Both the position numbers and the translations under genes were made by a program. From an uncultured Muribaculaceae bacterium (GTDB lineage Bacteria > Bacteroidota > Bacteroidia > Bacteroidales > Muribaculaceae): DNA of 51,133 bases. The stretch covers positions 1 to 51,133 of the forward strand of contig CAJUBL010000016.1 in NCBI GenBank assembly GCA_910584665.1, read 5' to 3'. The notes under the pieces were generated by a model, which saw only the letters and a program-made list of their open reading frames with translations, did no database searches and was not told the origin of the DNA. Positions 7,638-15,887 of this stretch are shown here, piece by piece; the first letter of the stretch is position 1, and each line of letters opens with the position of its first letter.

Positions 7638-8036
7638 TTAGAATCTATAAAAATATCGCTTTTTCTGACGCGGTGTGTATAATTTGGACTTTCGGCATAC
7701 ATCCATGAGCGCTTTCATATCATCCATTTTGAGCCGATCTATAAGTGCGGCTGTTCCATTGGATAACTGTTCTTCGATAGCAGATAGCGGAATTTCTTCC
7801 AGATTGGCGCCGTTGACAAACGAATCGTGCTTCAGGAACCGGTATTCGGACGGGCGCAGAATGTATTGCAATTCCATGATTCCCGGCTTATCTTCAATAT
7901 GTTTGTTTACGATTGAATTGATAAAGAAGAATCCGACAACACAATCGTCTACAATGTTTAGGATAACAAAGAACTTGCCATGTCCGATATCTTCCAAGTT
8001 GTATGAATGGAGTATGTCTCCTCGTTTAACGGACAT
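7638..8036 (-). CDS. Putative toxin partner of the Panacea antitoxin
   Basis: A 132-residue protein encoded on the minus strand as second gene of a two-gene unit; its start overlaps the antitoxin stop by 11 bases. It begins VKRGDILHSYNLEDIGHGKF then FVILNIVDDCVVGFFFINS. That is a small beta-barrel pattern (KxGDIL ... HGKxFVIL) reminiscent of MazF/PemK-type proteins, followed by helices and a basic tail (TPRQKKRYFYRF). Pairing with a DUF4065/Panacea protein is the main ground for calling it a toxin. The target is unknown. It is not a sure MazF: the fold similarity is impressionistic. Confidence 0.6.
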   Translation of the reverse strand: MSVKRGDILHSYNLEDIGHGKFFVILNIVDDCVVGFFFINSIVNKHIEDKPGIMELQYILRPSEYRFLKHDSFVNGANLEEIPLSAIEEQLSNGTAALIDRLKMDDMKALMDVCRKSKLYTPRQKKRYFYRF

Positions 8037-8583
8037 TGTTGCAAAGAGTGTAATGGGTATTGAAAGTATCCGCTACATAATCAATATAGCCTTCAGTACA
8101 GCCGGCTTCTCTGAGCATGTCTTTATAGGAGATCTCACGGTCTCTGCTGGTGTTGGAGTATGCTCTTCCATGAGAAAGAGCCGTAAGTTCTCCGAAAGAA
8201 AGCGCAGAGCATTTTGCAATCGATCTGTCCAGACACTCTATGTTGCTTTCAGAAAGATAATCCATGTCAGGGGCTTTCAGCGACTCTACGGTGTATCTGT
8301 TCACCATGCGCATGCAATTCTCCGCCACATCGTTTACTCCTCCGAAATAACTGTCACCACGAAGATATTTAAACAGATCATATATTTTGGATGGCACCGG
8401 TCCGTTTTTCATTGCAATATAGACATCTCCGGTGATCAGCTTGCCCCATTCGGCAAGGTGTGCCATATCGGCGAAAAACAGGATCTTGGAAACTCCGTGA
8501 ATGTCATATCTGCCTCCAAGTTTCTGGAGGATATAAAGAATGGCATTGATCGTGGTTCCTTTATCAAAAATTGCTTTCATCAT
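8026..8583 (-). CDS. Panacea (DUF4065, SocA-like) antitoxin
   Basis: A 185-residue protein with the Panacea/DUF4065 pattern: INAILYILQKLGGRYDIHGV, then SKILFFADMAHLAEWG (residues about 32-47, 'K..FFAD..HL...G'), TGDVYIAMKNGPVPSKIYDL (about 51-70, 'GxxY.a..nGPVPs.iYd'), and later SFGELTALSHG. Panacea domains act as antitoxins for many unrelated toxins and are common in prophages. As first gene of the unit, upstream of the putative toxin, it has the canonical layout. The pair lies antisense to all neighbours with its own promoter-like site, the layout of a phage moron, perhaps for defence against other phages. Confidence 0.85.
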   Translation of the reverse strand: MMKAIFDKGTTINAILYILQKLGGRYDIHGVSKILFFADMAHLAEWGKLITGDVYIAMKNGPVPSKIYDLFKYLRGDSYFGGVNDVAENCMRMVNRYTVESLKAPDMDYLSESNIECLDRSIAKCSALSFGELTALSHGRAYSNTSRDREISYKDMLREAGCTEGYIDYVADTFNTHYTLCNNVR

Positions 8584-8659
8584 ATCCTATTTAAAAAATG
8601 CATGCAAGAGAATCCATACCCCGGTCTTCAGCAAAAGACTGATATATATAATTAAACAA

Positions 8660-8692
8660 CAAAGATAGCAAACAAATGACAGCAAGAGCAAA
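8660..8692 (-). promoter_or_regulatory. Candidate promoter of the toxin-antitoxin unit
   Basis: On the minus strand TTTG (8692-8689) lies 21 nt before TATCTTTG (8667-8660), a full match to the Bacteroidetes -33/-7 consensus. It is about 77 nt upstream of the antitoxin start. This supports independent expression of the pair in the lysogen. Confidence 0.6.
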
Positions 8693-8740
8693 CTATGGAT
8701 AAAATAATTAACAGTTTTAACACTTGACAACCCTGAACAA

Positions 8741-8758
8741 GGTATCAGTTTATACCTC
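8741..8758. promoter_or_regulatory. Inverted repeat, candidate operator
   Basis: AGGTAT and ATACCT flank a 6-nt spacer, in the gap between the divergent antitoxin and PcfK-like genes. It could be an operator for either transcript. Apart from this and the promoter-like site at 8660-8692, the 220-nt gap shows only AT-rich sequence. Confidence 0.35.
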
Positions 8759-8803
8759 ATACCCTAAAATAATATGTGAATCAGTCTCTAAAAATTTAAA
8801 ATT

Positions 8804-9172
8804 ATGTCAGCCCTTCAAGCAATAAAGAATTATCTCGACAACAGAGCGGCCTGTGATCCGCAGTTCGCCGTCGCGTACGCCAGACCCGGCAAAAGCATTA
8901 ACGAGTGTCTCAGGTACATAACGAGCGAAGCCCGTAAACTGGGAGGCGACGCGGTAGTCATGACCGACGAACAGGTCTATGGCCTCGCTGTACACTACTA
9001 TGACGAGGAGAATGTCAAGGTACCAAAGCACACCCCGAAGTGCAAGGTCATGTGCTCGGCCGATAAGAGTAAAAAGTCGGAAAACAGAGCCGCTCCTGCG
9101 AAGTCCAAGAAACAAACGGCACAACCGCAACAGGCCTATATGTCATCACTTTTTGATTTCGACGAATTATGA
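8804..9172 (+). CDS. PcfK-like protein
   Basis: A 122-residue protein. The N-terminal 80 residues fit the PcfK-like family, with YLDNRAACDPQFAVAYARPG, then SINECLRYITSEARK and VYGLAVHYYDEENV. A basic low-complexity linker follows (KKSENRAAPAKSKKQTAQ), with a terminal acidic hook (SSLFDFDEL) that could bind a partner such as the sliding clamp; that last point is speculation from its LFDF shape. It overlaps the PcfJ-like gene by ATGA. PcfK/PcfJ pairs occur in conjugative elements and Bacteroidetes phages; their biochemical role is not settled. Confidence 0.75.
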   Translation: MSALQAIKNYLDNRAACDPQFAVAYARPGKSINECLRYITSEARKLGGDAVVMTDEQVYGLAVHYYDEENVKVPKHTPKCKVMCSADKSKKSENRAAPAKSKKQTAQPQQAYMSSLFDFDEL

Positions 9173-10515
9173 AGCCCAAGACAAAACTACAGACCCGGTG
9201 CCTCGAACTTGCGGCAAAACTGCCTCCGATAACCAGGACTCAGAGAAACTATGCCATTGGCAAAATGTTCAGGCCACTGGCCATTTACTCGATACGCAAG
9301 CGTGAAGTGAAGTGTTTGAATTGCGGCTATGTGATGCCTTTGGAAAAATCCTATATCGAAGCTTGCGTCGAGATCGACTGTTACGACTGCTTTCAGTGCG
9401 ACCGCAGCATGCCGATGAAGCCTCTGAGCGAAGCCCGACATTATTATGAGGAACGGGGACTCTTCTCGATCATCACCACAAAAGAGGATCTGCAGGTCAT
9501 AAGGACTTTCAACGTCCGGCGTATCAATGTACCGCGAAATCAGCCCACAGAGTTCACCGTCGACGAGGTGTATCAGACGTGGATAACTATCAACAGCCGC
9601 GAGGTGATCACCGGTCGTCCGATTATATATTCTCCGTTTTTTCTTGGCTGGCATACTGATCGGCCCATGGATATACGCAGACATAACGGAAATACCACCG
9701 GAGCATATATCAGGGATGATATCTATGATCACACCGGCCATCTGTTCTATAAAAGAACAAAGGTCTTACCGATCCTGAAGCGCAACGGCTGGACCAGCCG
9801 TCTGTTGCGGTACTCCGGCAATGTTTCCATGGCTGTTGCCATGCGTTACCTGCTGACTGTGCCCACCGCAGAAATGCTTGTGAAAACCGGACAATATGAT
9901 CTGTTCCGATATATGCTGTCGCGTGAGCTTCGGGATATCCCCATGCTGCACGCCGTACACATAGCCAACCGCAACGGCTATGTGGTCGAAGACGCAGATA
10001 TCTGGCTCGACATGCTTCAGATGGCGGAAGAGCTGGGCATGGACACCCATAATCCAAAAGTAGTGTGTCCTACTGACTACATCAAGGTCCACAACCAGAT
10101 CCAGGCGAGAATCGAACGCAAGAGAGCCAAAAAGGACCTTGAGAAGAAGCTCAGACAGATATTGAAATATGAAGGCCGGTACAAGAAGCAGAAATCGAAA
10201 TACTTCGGCCTGTGTTTCGAGTCGGACAATATCACCATCAGGCCCATCAGGTCGGTGCAGGGTATATTTGAGGAAGGCTCGGCCATGCATCACTGTGTGT
10301 TCACCTCCAGATATTACGAGAAGCCGGACAGCCTCATACTGTCGGCCAGGGATAAGAACGGTCTGCGGGTCGAGACCATCGAATTGTCGCTGACCACGTT
10401 CAAGGTACTGCAGTCACGTGGCAAGTTCAACAGCACCACGCCATACCATTATGAGATTATCAACCTTGTAAACTCAAATATCAATCAGGTAAAACAATGT
10501 GCTGCCAAAAACTGA
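9169..10515 (+). CDS. PcfJ-like protein
   Basis: A 448-residue protein of the PcfJ-like family. Near the N-terminus, Cys49/Cys52 (KCLNCGY) and Cys74/Cys77 (CYDCFQC) form a likely zinc ribbon. The C-terminal half contains a long basic helix (KRAKKDLEKKLRQILKYEGR) and the family's conserved EEGSAMHHCV at about 365-373, followed by SRYYEK and a beta-rich end. It is translationally coupled to the PcfK-like gene. In phages the pair lies with replication genes, as here between the toxin-antitoxin island and the primase-helicase, so a nucleic-acid role is likely. No enzymatic activity can be claimed. Confidence 0.8.
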   Translation: MKPKTKLQTRCLELAAKLPPITRTQRNYAIGKMFRPLAIYSIRKREVKCLNCGYVMPLEKSYIEACVEIDCYDCFQCDRSMPMKPLSEARHYYEERGLFSIITTKEDLQVIRTFNVRRINVPRNQPTEFTVDEVYQTWITINSREVITGRPIIYSPFFLGWHTDRPMDIRRHNGNTTGAYIRDDIYDHTGHLFYKRTKVLPILKRNGWTSRLLRYSGNVSMAVAMRYLLTVPTAEMLVKTGQYDLFRYMLSRELRDIPMLHAVHIANRNGYVVEDADIWLDMLQMAEELGMDTHNPKVVCPTDYIKVHNQIQARIERKRAKKDLEKKLRQILKYEGRYKKQKSKYFGLCFESDNITIRPIRSVQGIFEEGSAMHHCVFTSRYYEKPDSLILSARDKNGLRVETIELSLTTFKVLQSRGKFNSTTPYHYEIINLVNSNINQVKQCAAKN

Positions 10516-10778
10516 ACATATTCATCAATGAGAGTTTCGCCCGATGCGACTGGGGAAATCCGGACATGAGGGACGATCTGCGGATAAAGCACGAGACGCT
10601 CGCCGCCTCCGGAGACTGCCAGTTCAACCGTCGATGTGGTGAGCGGGCACGGTGCCCGCTCGGCCGCCAGGTTCTCGTATCACCTGCTATCCATAGCCCC
10701 GACGATTTCCAGAATATCCTGATAAGGCAACGTCGGGAAAGGAAAGATAACACCGGAGAAAACGTTGACTCAGAATAA
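10497..10778 (+). CDS. Hypothetical small cysteine-containing protein
   Basis: A 93-residue protein overlapping the end of the PcfJ-like gene by 19 bases and ending just before the primase-helicase. Cysteines at residues 2, 3, 17, 41, 47 and 53 could include a metal site, but the spacing matches no known finger. The sequence is mostly charged and polar. The gap it fills would otherwise be about 275 bases without a gene in a tightly packed operon, which supports it. Not recognised. Confidence 0.5.
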   Translation: MCCQKLNIFINESFARCDWGNPDMRDDLRIKHETLAASGDCQFNRRCGERARCPLGRQVLVSPAIHSPDDFQNILIRQRRERKDNTGENVDSE

Positions 10779-10791
10779 TAGAGTACACCAT

Positions 10792-13257
10792 ATGAAATCG
10801 AATATAGAAAAAATAACCCTGCAGTACGATCTCGAGGCCGATATCGCCACGGCCCCGAGCCGTCTGTCAAAAAAGTGGCACAACAGAACGTGGAAGTGGA
10901 GCGAACTGGTCGGGCGGTGTGCGGTCACGACCCGTTCACACGAGACGATGGCCGAATACCTGAAGATGTCCCGCGACGAGCAGAGCGGCGTCAAGGATGT
11001 GGGAGGCTTTGTCGGCGGATATCTGTCCAACGGCACCCGTAAGACAGCCAATGTGCTGTACCGCACACTTGTTACCCTTGATATTGACTACGGTACTCCG
11101 GATGTATGGGACGACTTCACATTGAATTACTGTAACGCGGCGCTGATCTACAGCACCCACAAGCACACACCGGATAAACCGCGTCTGCGTCTGGTGCTTC
11201 CGGCCAGCAGGCCGATGACCCCTGTCGAGTACGAACCTGTGTGCCGTTACTGGACGTCTCGTATAGGTATAGAACTGTTTGATCATACCACATACCAGTT
11301 GCCGCGACTGTTCTACTGGCCATCAACCAGCAGTGACGGAGAGTATCTGTTCGACTTTCAGGACGGTCCGCCGTTTGATGTCGACGAGATCCTGGCCACA
11401 TACCGGGACTACCGGGATGTCAGCTCATGGCCGGTGTCGGGCCGGGAGAGCGATGTGGTGGCCCATGAGATACGCAAGGCCGGCGATCCGCTGGAGAAAC
11501 CCGGACTGATCGGAGCATTCTGCCGCACTTACACCATCGAGGATGTCATAGAGACACTGTTGCCGGATGTATATGAGAAAACTACGACCGAGGGGCGCTA
11601 TACCTATGCCAAAGGCTCGGTTGCCGGAGGTTGTGTGACATATGATGGTAAGTTCGCATATAGTCATCACGAGACTGATCCCGCCGGAGGACGGCTGTGT
11701 AATGCTTTCGATCTGGTCAGGATCCATAAGTTCGGTCTGCAGGACGAGGGATCAAAGGTGACCGATCCGTCCCGTCTGCCGTCGTTCGCACTTATGCAGG
11801 ACTATGCCGGCGCAGATAAAAATGTGCGCGCGCTACTTACCCGTGAACGTCTGTCTGATGCCAACAGGGACTTCGCGGATATCGATGTCTCCGCCGATGG
11901 CGATAAGCGGCCTGATGACTCAGTCTCCGATTCAGACTGGATGGCCGGTCTTGAATATGACCGTCGCGGTGTGATGAAGAGCACGATAAACAACATTGTG
12001 GCCGTCATCGAGAATGATCCGGACCTGAAAGACCACCTTTACCTGAATCTGCTGAGCAACAGTATATCGGTTGAGAACGGTCTGCCGTGGAACCCCGACG
12101 CCACCTCGTGGTGCAACCGTGACGACGCGAACCTCCGCGGGTGGCTTGAGCGTAGCTATGATATCCAGGGCAAGGATAAGATAAAGGACGCTCTGGACAT
12201 GGTGCTGACCAAGCACCAGCGGCACCCGATACGTGATTATTTCAAGAGGCTGGTATGGGACGGGGTGCCAAGGCTTGAGAGGCTCATCTGTGACTATGCA
12301 GGGGCGGAGGACAACGAGCTTACAAGAGCCATAACCCGCATTCACTTCACGGCGGCTGTGGCGCGTATCATGGAACCCGGGTGCAAGTATGATTACTGTC
12401 TGATACTCGCGGGCCCTCAGGGCGTCGGCAAATCGTCGCTCATACGCATCATGGGTGGTGAGTACTATAAGGATGGGCTGACGTCAATGGAGGGCAAGGA
12501 GGGATCGGAGCAGGTGGTCGGCTCACATCTCATTGAGATCGGTGAGCTTGACGGCATGAAACGAAGCGAGGTGACATCAGTGAAGCAGTTCATATCAAAT
12601 CAGGTCGACGAGTTCCGGCCGGCTTATGGCACACGTAAGGAGAAGTACCCGAGGCAGTGCGTGTTTTTCGGGACCACCAATGAGCAGATGTTTCTAAAAG
12701 ACGAGACCGGTAACAGGCGTTTCCCTGTGATCACAATCAATCCTGAGTTACGCAGGCACGGTGACTTCTGGTTTGATGAACTGCAGGCCAACCGTGATCA
12801 GCTGTGGGCCGAGGCCGTCGAGTGCTGGAGGCGGGGTGACCGTCTGTATCTGCCGAAGAATCTGGAGAGTGCCATGCAGGACCGACAGGAGGATTTTACC
12901 GATGATGACAGCGAGATGGAGGGTCTTCTGTCATCGTATCTTGATACCTTGCTTCCGTCGGACTGGGATACAAGGAACGCAAGATCACGCAAGGCATATA
13001 TATCTGATCCGGACCTTCTGGAGGCCGAGGGCGTCATGCGTCGCGACAAGGTGTGTCCCCTGGAGTTTATCAGCGAGAGACTGGGCGGCAGTTCACGTGA
13101 CAAGGACTACAAGTATCTGTCGGTTCGTGTGGGTAAACTGTTGCGGCGTCTCGGCTGGGAGGGTCCGGTGATATCACGGCATGCCGAGGCTGTCTACGGC
13201 TTGCAGAAGAGCTATCGGCGTCCGTCTCTGACCGGAAAATTTACCGATAATTTGTAA
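10792..13257 (+). CDS. Primase-helicase fusion (BT4734-like N-terminus plus VapE/VirE-type ATPase)
   Basis: An 821-residue two-part replication protein. The N-terminal part has the primase-polymerase-like pattern TLVTLDIDYG (about residues 93-102) and STHKHTPDKPRLRLVLP (about 122-138), seen in BT4734-like Bacteroidetes proteins. The C-terminal part is a virulence-associated E (VapE) family SF3-like ATPase with Walker A AGPQGVGKSS (about 539-548), a LIEIGELDGM Walker B-like region, and VFFGTTNEQMFLKDETGNRR, the sensor and arginine-finger region. It probably primes and unwinds the phage origin. ATG 10792 was chosen; an in-frame TTG at 10765 would add nine residues. The iteron-like cluster begins at its stop codon. 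Confidence 0.88.
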   Translation: MKSNIEKITLQYDLEADIATAPSRLSKKWHNRTWKWSELVGRCAVTTRSHETMAEYLKMSRDEQSGVKDVGGFVGGYLSNGTRKTANVLYRTLVTLDIDYGTPDVWDDFTLNYCNAALIYSTHKHTPDKPRLRLVLPASRPMTPVEYEPVCRYWTSRIGIELFDHTTYQLPRLFYWPSTSSDGEYLFDFQDGPPFDVDEILATYRDYRDVSSWPVSGRESDVVAHEIRKAGDPLEKPGLIGAFCRTYTIEDVIETLLPDVYEKTTTEGRYTYAKGSVAGGCVTYDGKFAYSHHETDPAGGRLCNAFDLVRIHKFGLQDEGSKVTDPSRLPSFALMQDYAGADKNVRALLTRERLSDANRDFADIDVSADGDKRPDDSVSDSDWMAGLEYDRRGVMKSTINNIVAVIENDPDLKDHLYLNLLSNSISVENGLPWNPDATSWCNRDDANLRGWLERSYDIQGKDKIKDALDMVLTKHQRHPIRDYFKRLVWDGVPRLERLICDYAGAEDNELTRAITRIHFTAAVARIMEPGCKYDYCLILAGPQGVGKSSLIRIMGGEYYKDGLTSMEGKEGSEQVVGSHLIEIGELDGMKRSEVTSVKQFISNQVDEFRPAYGTRKEKYPRQCVFFGTTNEQMFLKDETGNRRFPVITINPELRRHGDFWFDELQANRDQLWAEAVECWRRGDRLYLPKNLESAMQDRQEDFTDDDSEMEGLLSSYLDTLLPSDWDTRNARSRKAYISDPDLLEAEGVMRRDKVCPLEFISERLGGSSRDKDYKYLSVRVGKLLRRLGWEGPVISRHAEAVYGLQKSYRRPSLTGKFTDNL

Positions 13258-13576
13258 ACCATGTTTTTGTAAACCATGCTGTGTAAACCGTAAAAAAGGA
13301 GGTTTCAGGAGTGAAAAATCGGGAAAAAGGACAGAAAATGCAGATTTTAATATAGACAGTGAGATTCATGTAAACCATAAAAAAGACACTTGGTTTACAA
13401 AACATGGTTTACACTTAAAACGCTGATTTAATTGCAGATATAAGTAATGTAAACCGTAAACCATAAAAAAGTAGTAAACTATTATACATATGTTACATTA
13501 TAATTTATTTTCTTTTATTTGCGCACCTAACTCAAATACGCCGACATGTTACGCGCGCACGCGAGGTTTACAAACC
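13254..13576. repeat. Iteron-like cluster of GTAAACC, candidate replication origin
   Basis: The heptamer GTAAACC occurs in direct orientation at 13254, 13269, 13283, 13370, 13449 and 13456. It occurs inverted (GGTTTAC) at 13392, 13406 and 13565, the last within the palindrome GGTTTACAAACC (13565-13576). Most copies extend to TGTAAACC followed by A or G. The stretch is AT-rich and holds no convincing gene before about 13490-13616. Position directly after the primase-helicase gene favours an origin with initiator binding sites. An operator for the following nuclease-helicase operon is the alternative. Confidence 0.65.
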
Positions 13577-13894
13577 AATAAAACGGCATTGGAGAACCTG
13601 ACGCATCATGCCGAGGTGTCGGAGAAAGAGATCGAGAAATATCTCGTGAAACGTGCCGGTGAACATGGCTGGCCATGTCTCAAATATTCCAACCCGAACA
13701 TGGTCGGTTACCCGGACAGGCTCATCGTGTTGCCCGACGGTCAGGTGGCCTGGGTGGAGGTTAAGAGCCGTGACAAAAAACCGCGCAAGATTCAACGTGT
13801 GCGTCATGACCGGTTGAGAGAGATGGGGCACGTGGTGTGGGTGATCGACAGTCGTAGCGGAGTGGATGATCTGTTTAAATTTCTGGAGCTATGA
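13490..13894 (+). CDS. VRR-NUC domain nuclease
   Basis: A small phage VRR-NUC nuclease of the PD-(D/E)XK superfamily, possibly a Holliday-junction resolvase or flap nuclease partner of the helicase that follows. Motifs are EKEIEKYLVKRAGEHGWPCL, then NMVGYPDRLIVLPDGQVAWV with catalytic Asp, and WVEVKSRDKKP with Glu-x-Lys. The frame opens with ATG 13490, but the first ~33 residues look non-coding and overlap the iteron palindrome. A TTG at 13589 or GTG at 13616 would give the usual ~90-100 residues for this family. The stop overlaps the helicase start by ATGA, as in many phages. Confidence 0.85.
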   Translation: MLHYNLFSFICAPNSNTPTCYARTRGLQTNKTALENLTHHAEVSEKEIEKYLVKRAGEHGWPCLKYSNPNMVGYPDRLIVLPDGQVAWVEVKSRDKKPRKIQRVRHDRLREMGHVVWVIDSRSGVDDLFKFLEL

Positions 13895-15270
13895 TATACC
13901 GTCCGTACGATTACCAGATACGTGCCACACAGTTTGTACGTGAGCATCCGTACTGCGGTCTTCTGCTTGACATGGGTCTCGGCAAGAGTGTGATCACTCT
14001 GACCGCGATTCAGGAGATGATCGAGGACTGCGAAATAAGCCGTATTCTGGTCGTCGCACCCAAGAAGGTAGCCGAGAGTACCTGGACGGCCGAAGCGTCG
14101 AAATGGGAGCATCTGGAGGGCCTGAGAGTGGCAAAAGTTATGGGCACGGAGAAACAGCGCAGGTTGGCTCTCGCCAAAGAGGCCGATATCTACGTGATAG
14201 GCCGTGACAATTTCGTGTGGCTCGTCGGTCAGTATGGCGGACGTCTGCCGTTTGATGTTATGGTCATAGACGAGCTCACGAGTTTCAAGAATTCAAAGTC
14301 ACAACGGTTCAAGGCTATGCGCATAGCGCGCCCGAGTGTGTCGCGCGTGATAGGTCTCACCGGAACACCGGCGCCTAACGGTCTGATCGATCTATGGGGA
14401 CAGGTGTATTGTCTCGATATGGGCGAGCGTCTGGGCAAGAGTTTGACTAAGTATAGAGAAAAATATTTCACGACGCATAAGTGGAACAATATCGTAGTGC
14501 GGTGCGATGTCCGCGACGGATGTGACAGGACGATCCGTGACAGCATATCCGACATATGCCTGAGCATGCAGGCCAAGGACTATCTGCAATTGCCGGAGAT
14601 TATGATAAACACAGTGAGGGTGGAGCTGCCACCGGCCGTCAGGGAGGCATACACGAAGTTTGAACGTGAGAAGGTTCTTGACTTCAGTGCGGACCATGAC
14701 GGGGAATCATCCAATATCCTGGCAAATTCGGCGGCAGGTCTCATGAACAAGCTGGCACAGTTCTCCAATGGCGCCGTGTATGACGATGACCGCAATGTCC
14801 ATGAGGTGCATAGCGAGAAGGTGGACAGGCTGGCTGAGATAGTGGAGGCGGCAAATGGAGAGAGTGTTCTGGTGTTCTATCAGTTCAAGCACGATATACC
14901 AAGGATCCAATCCCGTCTCAAGGGTTATAAGGTTATTGTGTATGAGGGTGACAGACAGTTGCGGGACTGGAATGAGGGGAAGATCGATGTGCTGCTGGCT
15001 CATCCGGCATCGACAGCCTATGGTCTGAACATGCAGCAGGGCGGACATTACATCGTATGGTTCGGCACAGGATGGGATCTGGAACTATATCAGCAGGCCA
15101 ATGCCCGTCTGCACAGACAGGGCCAACAGAAGCCTGTGATAGTCTACGAGCTCGTGGGTGCCGGTACGGTTGACGAGCGTGCGAGCAGTGCGATCAGGGA
15201 GAAGAAGAATAAACAGCAGAGCCTTCTCGACAGTCTGAAGGATCTGATAAACAAATACAGGAATGGATAA
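13891..15270 (+). CDS. SNF2-family DNA helicase/translocase
   Basis: A 459-residue superfamily 2 protein. Motif I is LDMGLGKS (residues 26-33). Motif II is VIDELTSFKN (about 124-133), with the DEx box as DEL. Motif III is GLTGTPAPNG (about 155-164). A C-terminal helicase half includes ARLHRQGQ (motif VI, about 403-410). It is the phage SNF2-like ATPase commonly adjacent to VRR-NUC genes, and overlaps that gene by four bases. Probable role: remodelling or unwinding of replication or recombination intermediates together with the nuclease. Confidence 0.92.
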   Translation: MIYRPYDYQIRATQFVREHPYCGLLLDMGLGKSVITLTAIQEMIEDCEISRILVVAPKKVAESTWTAEASKWEHLEGLRVAKVMGTEKQRRLALAKEADIYVIGRDNFVWLVGQYGGRLPFDVMVIDELTSFKNSKSQRFKAMRIARPSVSRVIGLTGTPAPNGLIDLWGQVYCLDMGERLGKSLTKYREKYFTTHKWNNIVVRCDVRDGCDRTIRDSISDICLSMQAKDYLQLPEIMINTVRVELPPAVREAYTKFEREKVLDFSADHDGESSNILANSAAGLMNKLAQFSNGAVYDDDRNVHEVHSEKVDRLAEIVEAANGESVLVFYQFKHDIPRIQSRLKGYKVIVYEGDRQLRDWNEGKIDVLLAHPASTAYGLNMQQGGHYIVWFGTGWDLELYQQANARLHRQGQQKPVIVYELVGAGTVDERASSAIREKKNKQQSLLDSLKDLINKYRNG

Positions 15271-15508
15271 AGATTACGAGATGCTGAAGACCGAACCCCG
15301 ATGGTGGAGGCTTAGACGGGAAACTCTCGGACTGCACCGGTACTGCGAACGATGCGGCAGGAATCTATCGTCGGTGGTTCGCCACAAAATACCGGTATCA
15401 AGCGGTTATAACTACAACGACAAAAAGAGACTCATGTATGATCGCGGAAACCTCGAGGCTGTGTGTCGTGAATGTATGGACAGGATAATGTCGGGACATG
15501 GCAGATAA
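15263..15508 (+). CDS. Small HNH-like zinc protein, partly degenerate
   Basis: An 81-residue protein overlapping the end of the SNF2 gene by 8 bases. Two CxxC pairs (YCERCGR at about 28-34; VCRECMD at about 68-74) bracket a central RHKIPV and a GNLEAVCREC segment, the layout of HNH nucleases. The usual HH of the first motif is reduced to a single His (RHK), and the last His is displaced to a terminal GHG. It may be an HNH protein with altered activity or a zinc-binding packaging accessory. A second, canonical HNH gene follows 40 bases later. Confidence 0.65.
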   Translation: MDKDYEMLKTEPRWWRLRRETLGLHRYCERCGRNLSSVVRHKIPVSSGYNYNDKKRLMYDRGNLEAVCRECMDRIMSGHGR

Positions 15509-15524
15509 TTCCACTGGAAATTTT

Positions 15525-15532
15525 TAACTTTG
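15525..15532 (+). promoter_or_regulatory. Candidate -7 element before the packaging genes
   Basis: TAACTTTG, a full TAnnTTTG match, lies 17 bases before the HNH start at 15549. No TTTG is found at the expected upstream distance, so this is a weak or activator-dependent promoter candidate at the border between replication and packaging genes. Confidence 0.35.
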
Positions 15533-15548
15533 CGGAGATAATGGAATT

Positions 15549-15887
15549 ATGGCGAAGGGAAAGATCTACAGAGAACTTATCAATACCAAGCGGTGGCGTA
15601 AGCTCAGAGCCTCCAAGCTCTCGGGCCAGCCACTGTGTGAGAGATGCCAGCAGGCCGGATATGTGACAGCGGCCACCGAGGTCCATCACCGTAGACCTGT
15701 GGAGTGGGTCAAGGGGTTGCAGGCGCAGTCGCAACGTATGTTCGATATGTCCAATCTTGAGAGTCTGTGTCATCAGTGCCATGTAGAGGCACATAAGGCA
15801 TTAGGAAGTCATAACGCAAAGACAATCAGAGAGAAAAGAGAGAATAGGAGGGAGGAAATAGTTCGAAAATTATACGGAGAAGAGTGA
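15549..15887 (+). CDS. HNH endonuclease (packaging-associated)
   Basis: A 112-residue HNH nuclease. CERCQQAGYVTAATEVHHR (residues 30-48) gives the first zinc pair and the catalytic HH. FDMSNLESLCHQCHVEAHKA (about 74-93) gives Asn, the second CxxC and the final His. In cos-type phages an HNH gene next to TerS is needed with terminase for specific cleavage of cos DNA. That matches its position here, immediately before a GC-rich palindromic candidate cos (15888-15921) and TerS. A basic coiled tail (KTIREKRENRREEIVRKL) may bind DNA or terminase. Confidence 0.92.
   Translation: MAKGKIYRELINTKRWRKLRASKLSGQPLCERCQQAGYVTAATEVHHRRPVEWVKGLQAQSQRMFDMSNLESLCHQCHVEAHKALGSHNAKTIREKRENRREEIVRKLYGEE

Noticed and set aside
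7675..8655. Long plus-strand open frame (326 codons) across the toxin-antitoxin pair
   Set aside because: It is antisense to the Panacea antitoxin and its partner, which have recognisable motifs and a proper promoter; its own translation is low-quality, Ser/Cys/Ile-rich and has no domain.
13254..13576. CRISPR array at the GTAAACC cluster
   Set aside because: Repeats are only 7-9 bases, irregularly spaced and in both orientations; no cas genes nearby. Cas4-like DUF2800 is a phage protein.
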